From Bacillota bacterium (lineage in GTDB: Bacteria; Bacillota; Clostridia; Oscillospirales; Oscillospiraceae): 64,000 nucleotides of DNA. The notes beneath the pieces were generated by a model that was not told where the DNA came from, searched no databases, and saw only the letters and a list, made by a program, of their open reading frames with translations. Shown in pieces: positions 60,951 to 64,000 of the stretch (position 1 is its first letter; each line of letters begins with the position of its first letter). Location of the stretch: assembly GCA_030535235.1 (NCBI GenBank), contig JAUNCL010000012.1, positions 1-64,000 of the forward strand, in the 5' to 3' direction. The position numbers and the translations under genes were made by a program.

Positions 60951-63308
60951 GTGGCAAAAACGAATCTGGTGATCGTGGAATCACCGGCTAAGGCAAAGAC
61001 CATCGGAAAATATCTGGGGCCGGACTACAAGGTGCTGGCCTCCATGGGGCATGTCCGGGACCTGCCCAAGAGCAAGATGGGCGTGGATCTGGAACACGGC
61101 TTCCAGCCGGACTACCAGCCCATCAAAGGAAAGGAGGAGACCATCGCTGCGCTGAAGTCCGCCGCCGACGCCAGCCAGAAGGTGTACCTGGCCACCGACC
61201 CGGACCGGGAAGGAGAGGCCATTTCCTGGCACCTGAAGGAGCTGCTGGAGCTGCCCGACGACAAGACCAGCCGGGTCACCTTCAATGAGATCACGAAAAA
61301 GGTCGTCACCGAGAGCATCGCCGCTCCCCGGGAGATCGACCAGAACCTGGTGGACGCCCAGCAGGCCCGCCGGATCCTGGACCGGATCGTGGGCTATGAG
61401 CTGTCCCCCCTGCTGTGGAAGAAGATCCGCCGGGGCCTGTCCGCCGGCCGGGTCCAGTCCGTGGCCACCCGTCTGGTGGCCGAGCGGGAGGCGGAGATCC
61501 GGGCCTTCGTGCCGGAGGAATACTGGACCCTGGAGGCCTCCTTCGACCGCATCGCCCCCAACCTGGGCTCCTTCAAGGCCCAGTTCTGGGGCCGGGAGAA
61601 GAAGATGGAGCTCAAGTCCCGGGAGCAGGTGGATGAGGTGCTCAATGCCATCCAGAACGCCCCCTTTGCCGTCAGCAAGATCAAGCGGCAGGACAAGAGC
61701 CGGGCCCCCGCGCCCCCCTTTATCACCAGTTCCCTCCAGCAGGAGGCCAGCCGGAAGCTGAACATGAGCCCCCGGCGGACCATGTCCATCGCCCAGCAGC
61801 TCTACGAGGGCGTGGACATCGAGGGCGAGGGCACCGTGGGTCTCATCACCTACATGCGTACCGACTCCCTGCGAATCTCCGAGGAGGCCATCGCCGCAGC
61901 CAACTCCTTCGTGTCCGCCCGGTACGGCCAGCAGTATCTGCCCGACACCCCCCGGCGGTTCAAGACCAAGGCGGGAGCCCAGGATGCCCACGAGGCCATC
62001 CGTCCCTCCAATGTGGAGCTCACCCCCGAGTCCATCAAGAAGGACCTGACCGCCGAGCAGTTCCGCCTGTATAAGCTCATCTGGAGCCGGTTCCTGGCCA
62101 GCCAGATGGCCTCTGCCATCTATGACAGCGTGGGCATCGAGGTGGAGAGCGCCGGGTATCTCTTCAAGACCAGCCGGTCCGAGGTGAAGTTCCCCGGCTT
62201 CCTGGCGGTCTATGAGGAGGGCAAGGACGAGGAGACCAACGAGATCTCCACCCCCCTGCCCAACCTGAAGGAGGGGGAGCCCCTCAAGTGCGCCGCCACC
62301 AAGCCCGACCAGAAGTTCACCCAGCCCCCTGCCCGGTACACCGAGGCCACCCTCATCCGGGCCCTGGAGGAAAAGGGCATTGGCCGGCCCTCCACCTATG
62401 CCCCCACCATCAGCACCATCATGGCCCGGGAGTACGTGGTGAAGGACGGCAAGTACCTCCACACCACACCCCTGGGAGAGGTGGTCACCGACCTGATGAA
62501 GGACAAGTTCCACGACGTGGCCGACTACGACTTCACCGCCACCATGGAGAACCGACTGGACAAGGTAGAGAGCGGCGAGGAGTACTGGAAGGATGTTCTG
62601 AACGACTTCTATGGCGGTTTCCAGAAGGAGATGACCAAGGCCGAGGAGGACCTGGAGGGCGTCCGCATCAAGGTGCCTGACGAGGTCTCCGAGGAGGTCT
62701 GCGACGTCTGCGGCCGCCAGATGGTGGTGAAATCCGGCCGGTTTGGCCGGTTCCTGGCCTGCCCCGGGTTCCCCGAATGTACGTTCACGAAGCCTCTGGT
62801 CATCGAGATGCCCGGCAAATGCCCCAAGTGCGGCAGCCGGTTGCTGAAGAAGACCTCCCGGAACGGCTACACCTACTACGGCTGTGAGCACAACGGCGAC
62901 AAGCTGGGCCGGGCCTGCGACTTCATGACCTGGGACGTGCCGGTGAAGGACTGCTGCCCCGAGTGCGGCTGGACCATGTTCAAGAAATCCGGCCGTGGCT
63001 TCAAAAAGCCCTTCTGCATCAACGAGGCCTGCGCCGCTTTTGTCCCTGAGGAAAAGCGGGGCGGCTACCGGAAGAAAAAGACCGAGGAGACCGCCCAGGG
63101 GACCGAGGCCGGGGCCGAGACCACAGCAGAGGAGAAGCCCGCCGCCAAGAAGACCACCAAAAAGACGACGGCGAAAAAGACCACGAAGAAGGCTGTCAAG
63201 GAGGAGGGCGAGGAAAAGCCCGCCAAAAAGGCCGCCAGGAAGACCACCACGGCCAAGAAAACCGCCAAAAAGGCGGCGGCCGAGACGCCCACGGAGGAAG
63301 AGGAATGA
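60951..63308 (+). CDS. topA: DNA topoisomerase I
   Basis: 785 residues. Toprim domain (VIVESPAKAKTIGKYLG, ATDPDREGEAISWHLKE), catalytic Tyr301 in GLITYMRTDSLRIS, then two or three zinc-ribbon modules (CDVCGRQMVVKSGRFGRFLACPGFPEC, CPKCGSRLLKKTSRNGYTYYGC, CPECGWTMFKKSGRGFKKPFC). The last 60 residues are a Lys/Ala/Thr-rich, histone-H1-like tail. It relaxes negative supercoils. The start is GTG 60951 with ggagg upstream; the stop overlaps the trmFO start. Confidence 0.97.
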   Translation: MAKTNLVIVESPAKAKTIGKYLGPDYKVLASMGHVRDLPKSKMGVDLEHGFQPDYQPIKGKEETIAALKSAADASQKVYLATDPDREGEAISWHLKELLELPDDKTSRVTFNEITKKVVTESIAAPREIDQNLVDAQQARRILDRIVGYELSPLLWKKIRRGLSAGRVQSVATRLVAEREAEIRAFVPEEYWTLEASFDRIAPNLGSFKAQFWGREKKMELKSREQVDEVLNAIQNAPFAVSKIKRQDKSRAPAPPFITSSLQQEASRKLNMSPRRTMSIAQQLYEGVDIEGEGTVGLITYMRTDSLRISEEAIAAANSFVSARYGQQYLPDTPRRFKTKAGAQDAHEAIRPSNVELTPESIKKDLTAEQFRLYKLIWSRFLASQMASAIYDSVGIEVESAGYLFKTSRSEVKFPGFLAVYEEGKDEETNEISTPLPNLKEGEPLKCAATKPDQKFTQPPARYTEATLIRALEEKGIGRPSTYAPTISTIMAREYVVKDGKYLHTTPLGEVVTDLMKDKFHDVADYDFTATMENRLDKVESGEEYWKDVLNDFYGGFQKEMTKAEEDLEGVRIKVPDEVSEEVCDVCGRQMVVKSGRFGRFLACPGFPECTFTKPLVIEMPGKCPKCGSRLLKKTSRNGYTYYGCEHNGDKLGRACDFMTWDVPVKDCCPECGWTMFKKSGRGFKKPFCINEACAAFVPEEKRGGYRKKKTEETAQGTEAGAETTAEEKPAAKKTTKKTTAKKTTKKAVKEEGEEKPAKKAARKTTTAKKTAKKAAAETPTEEEE

Positions 63309-64000
63309 GCCATCCTGTGACTGTCATCGGCGGGGGCCTGGCCGGGTGCGAGGCCGCCTGGCAGCTGGCCAAGCGGGGGATCCCCGTGACCCTCCACGAA
63401 ATGAAGCCCGCCAAGAGGACCCCCGCCCACCACACCGACCTCTTCGGGGAGCTGGTTTGCTCCAACTCCCTCCGGTCCGACCAGCTGGAAAACGCCGTGG
63501 GCCTGCTGAAGGAGGAGATGCGGCGGCTGGACTCCCTGATCCTCCGGTGTGCGGATACCCACCGGGTGGCCGCCGGCGGCGCCCTGGCGGTGGACCGGCT
63601 GGGCTTTGCCCAGGCCGTCACCGACGCCATCCGCAGCCACCCCCTCATTGAGGTGGTGGAGGGGGAGGTCACGGCCATCCCTGAGGAGGGAGAGGTCATC
63701 GTGGCCTCCGGCCCCCTGACCTCCGACGCCCTGGCGGAGGCCATTGCCCAGCGGTATCCCCAGAGCGGCTACCTGCACTTCTACGACGCGGCGGCCCCTC
63801 TTGTGACCTTTGAGAGCGTGGACATGGAGAGCGCCTATTTTGCTTCCCGCTACGACAAGGGGACCCCGGACTACATCAACTGCCCCATGACCCAGGAGGA
63901 ATACCTGGACTTCTGGAAGGAGCTGTGCGCCGCCAAGGAGGCCGGCGTCCACGGCTTTGAGGATAAGAATGTCTTCGAGGGCTGTATGCCCGTGGAGGTC
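63305..64000 (+). CDS. trmFO: Methylenetetrahydrofolate-tRNA-(uracil-54) methyltransferase TrmFO, 3' end outside the window
   Basis: 232 codons are present and the frame is still open at the window end. The FAD-binding start is HPVTVIGGGLAGCEAAWQLAKRGIPVTLHEMKPAKRTPAH, followed by FGELVCSNSLRSDQLENAVGLLKEEMRRLDSLIL and YFASRYDKGTPDYINCPMTQEEY, all characteristic. It makes T54 in tRNA using methylene-THF and FAD. ATG 63305 overlaps the topA TGA (ATGA). Confidence 0.95.
   Translation, partial: MSHPVTVIGGGLAGCEAAWQLAKRGIPVTLHEMKPAKRTPAHHTDLFGELVCSNSLRSDQLENAVGLLKEEMRRLDSLILRCADTHRVAAGGALAVDRLGFAQAVTDAIRSHPLIEVVEGEVTAIPEEGEVIVASGPLTSDALAEAIAQRYPQSGYLHFYDAAAPLVTFESVDMESAYFASRYDKGTPDYINCPMTQEEYLDFWKELCAAKEAGVHGFEDKNVFEGCMPVEV

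Overview
The window looks like a chromosomal core region of a GC-rich, spore-forming-lineage Firmicute of the Clostridia, most like the Oscillospiraceae (Flavonifractor/Oscillibacter-type gut anaerobes). This rests on strongly GC-rich third codon positions, AGGAGG-type ribosome binding sites with frequent GTG/TTG starts, consensus sigma-A promoters, the sporulation genes yqfC-yqfD, a meso-DAP-type MurE, ptsH with His15 and Ser46, and Clostridia-like gene orders. The assignment is by recognition; no database search was run.

Layout. 1-451: tRNA cluster Arg(partial)-His-Gln-Lys closed by a 21-bp terminator. 452-1150: a hairpin repeat, a nonsense-mutated heptad-repeat gene and terminators. 1169-12245: central metabolism: ppdK, a 3-hydroxyacyl-CoA dehydrogenase, a secreted NlpC/P60 protein, then icd-acn facing citrate synthase (the oxidative half of the TCA cycle, supplying 2-oxoglutarate). 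12488-13407: two unknown membrane genes, followed by a palindromic repeat region. 13708-21877: yqfC-yqfD-phoH-[ybeY::era], an inserted RelE/Phd-type toxin-antitoxin pair, then yqzL-like-recO-mutS2. 22020-25848: ptsH, uvrC-rsmD-coaD and a coiled-coil protein. 25895-27188 (minus): a small membrane protein and a decayed K+/H+ antiporter. 27415-39879: compact division/cell-wall cluster rsmH-ftsL-PBP-murE-mraY-ftsW-murG-murA-ftsQ-ftsZ, lacking murF, murD, murC and murB.

39939-42836: SLOG-type protein, riboflavin ECF S component, DNA polymerase IV and a DUF1294 protein. 43018-47916: translation operon L7Ae-like, rpsL, rpsG, fusA, then tuf with its own promoter. 47998-50226: MscS channel, a secreted DUF4830-type protein, rsuA. 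50380-54521: PucR/CdaR-like regulator, ftsE, ftsX, a 39-aa membrane peptide, ctpA. 54708-58817: greA-lysS and a Ktr/Trk potassium-uptake pair. 58820-64000: rRNA methyltransferase, dprA, topA and the start of trmFO.

Nearly everything is conserved housekeeping. No phage, CRISPR array, insertion sequence or defence island was seen. The most unusual points are: the in-frame fusion of YbeY to Era; an isocitrate dehydrogenase carrying Asp where the NADP-binding Arg is expected; the rpsL-rpsG spacer with mutually exclusive hairpins; two pseudogenes caught at different stages of decay; a toxin gene whose first beta strand is encoded upstream of any start codon; and small genes between larger ones (yqzL-like, the ftsX-linked peptide). 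I found no convincing wholly new system.
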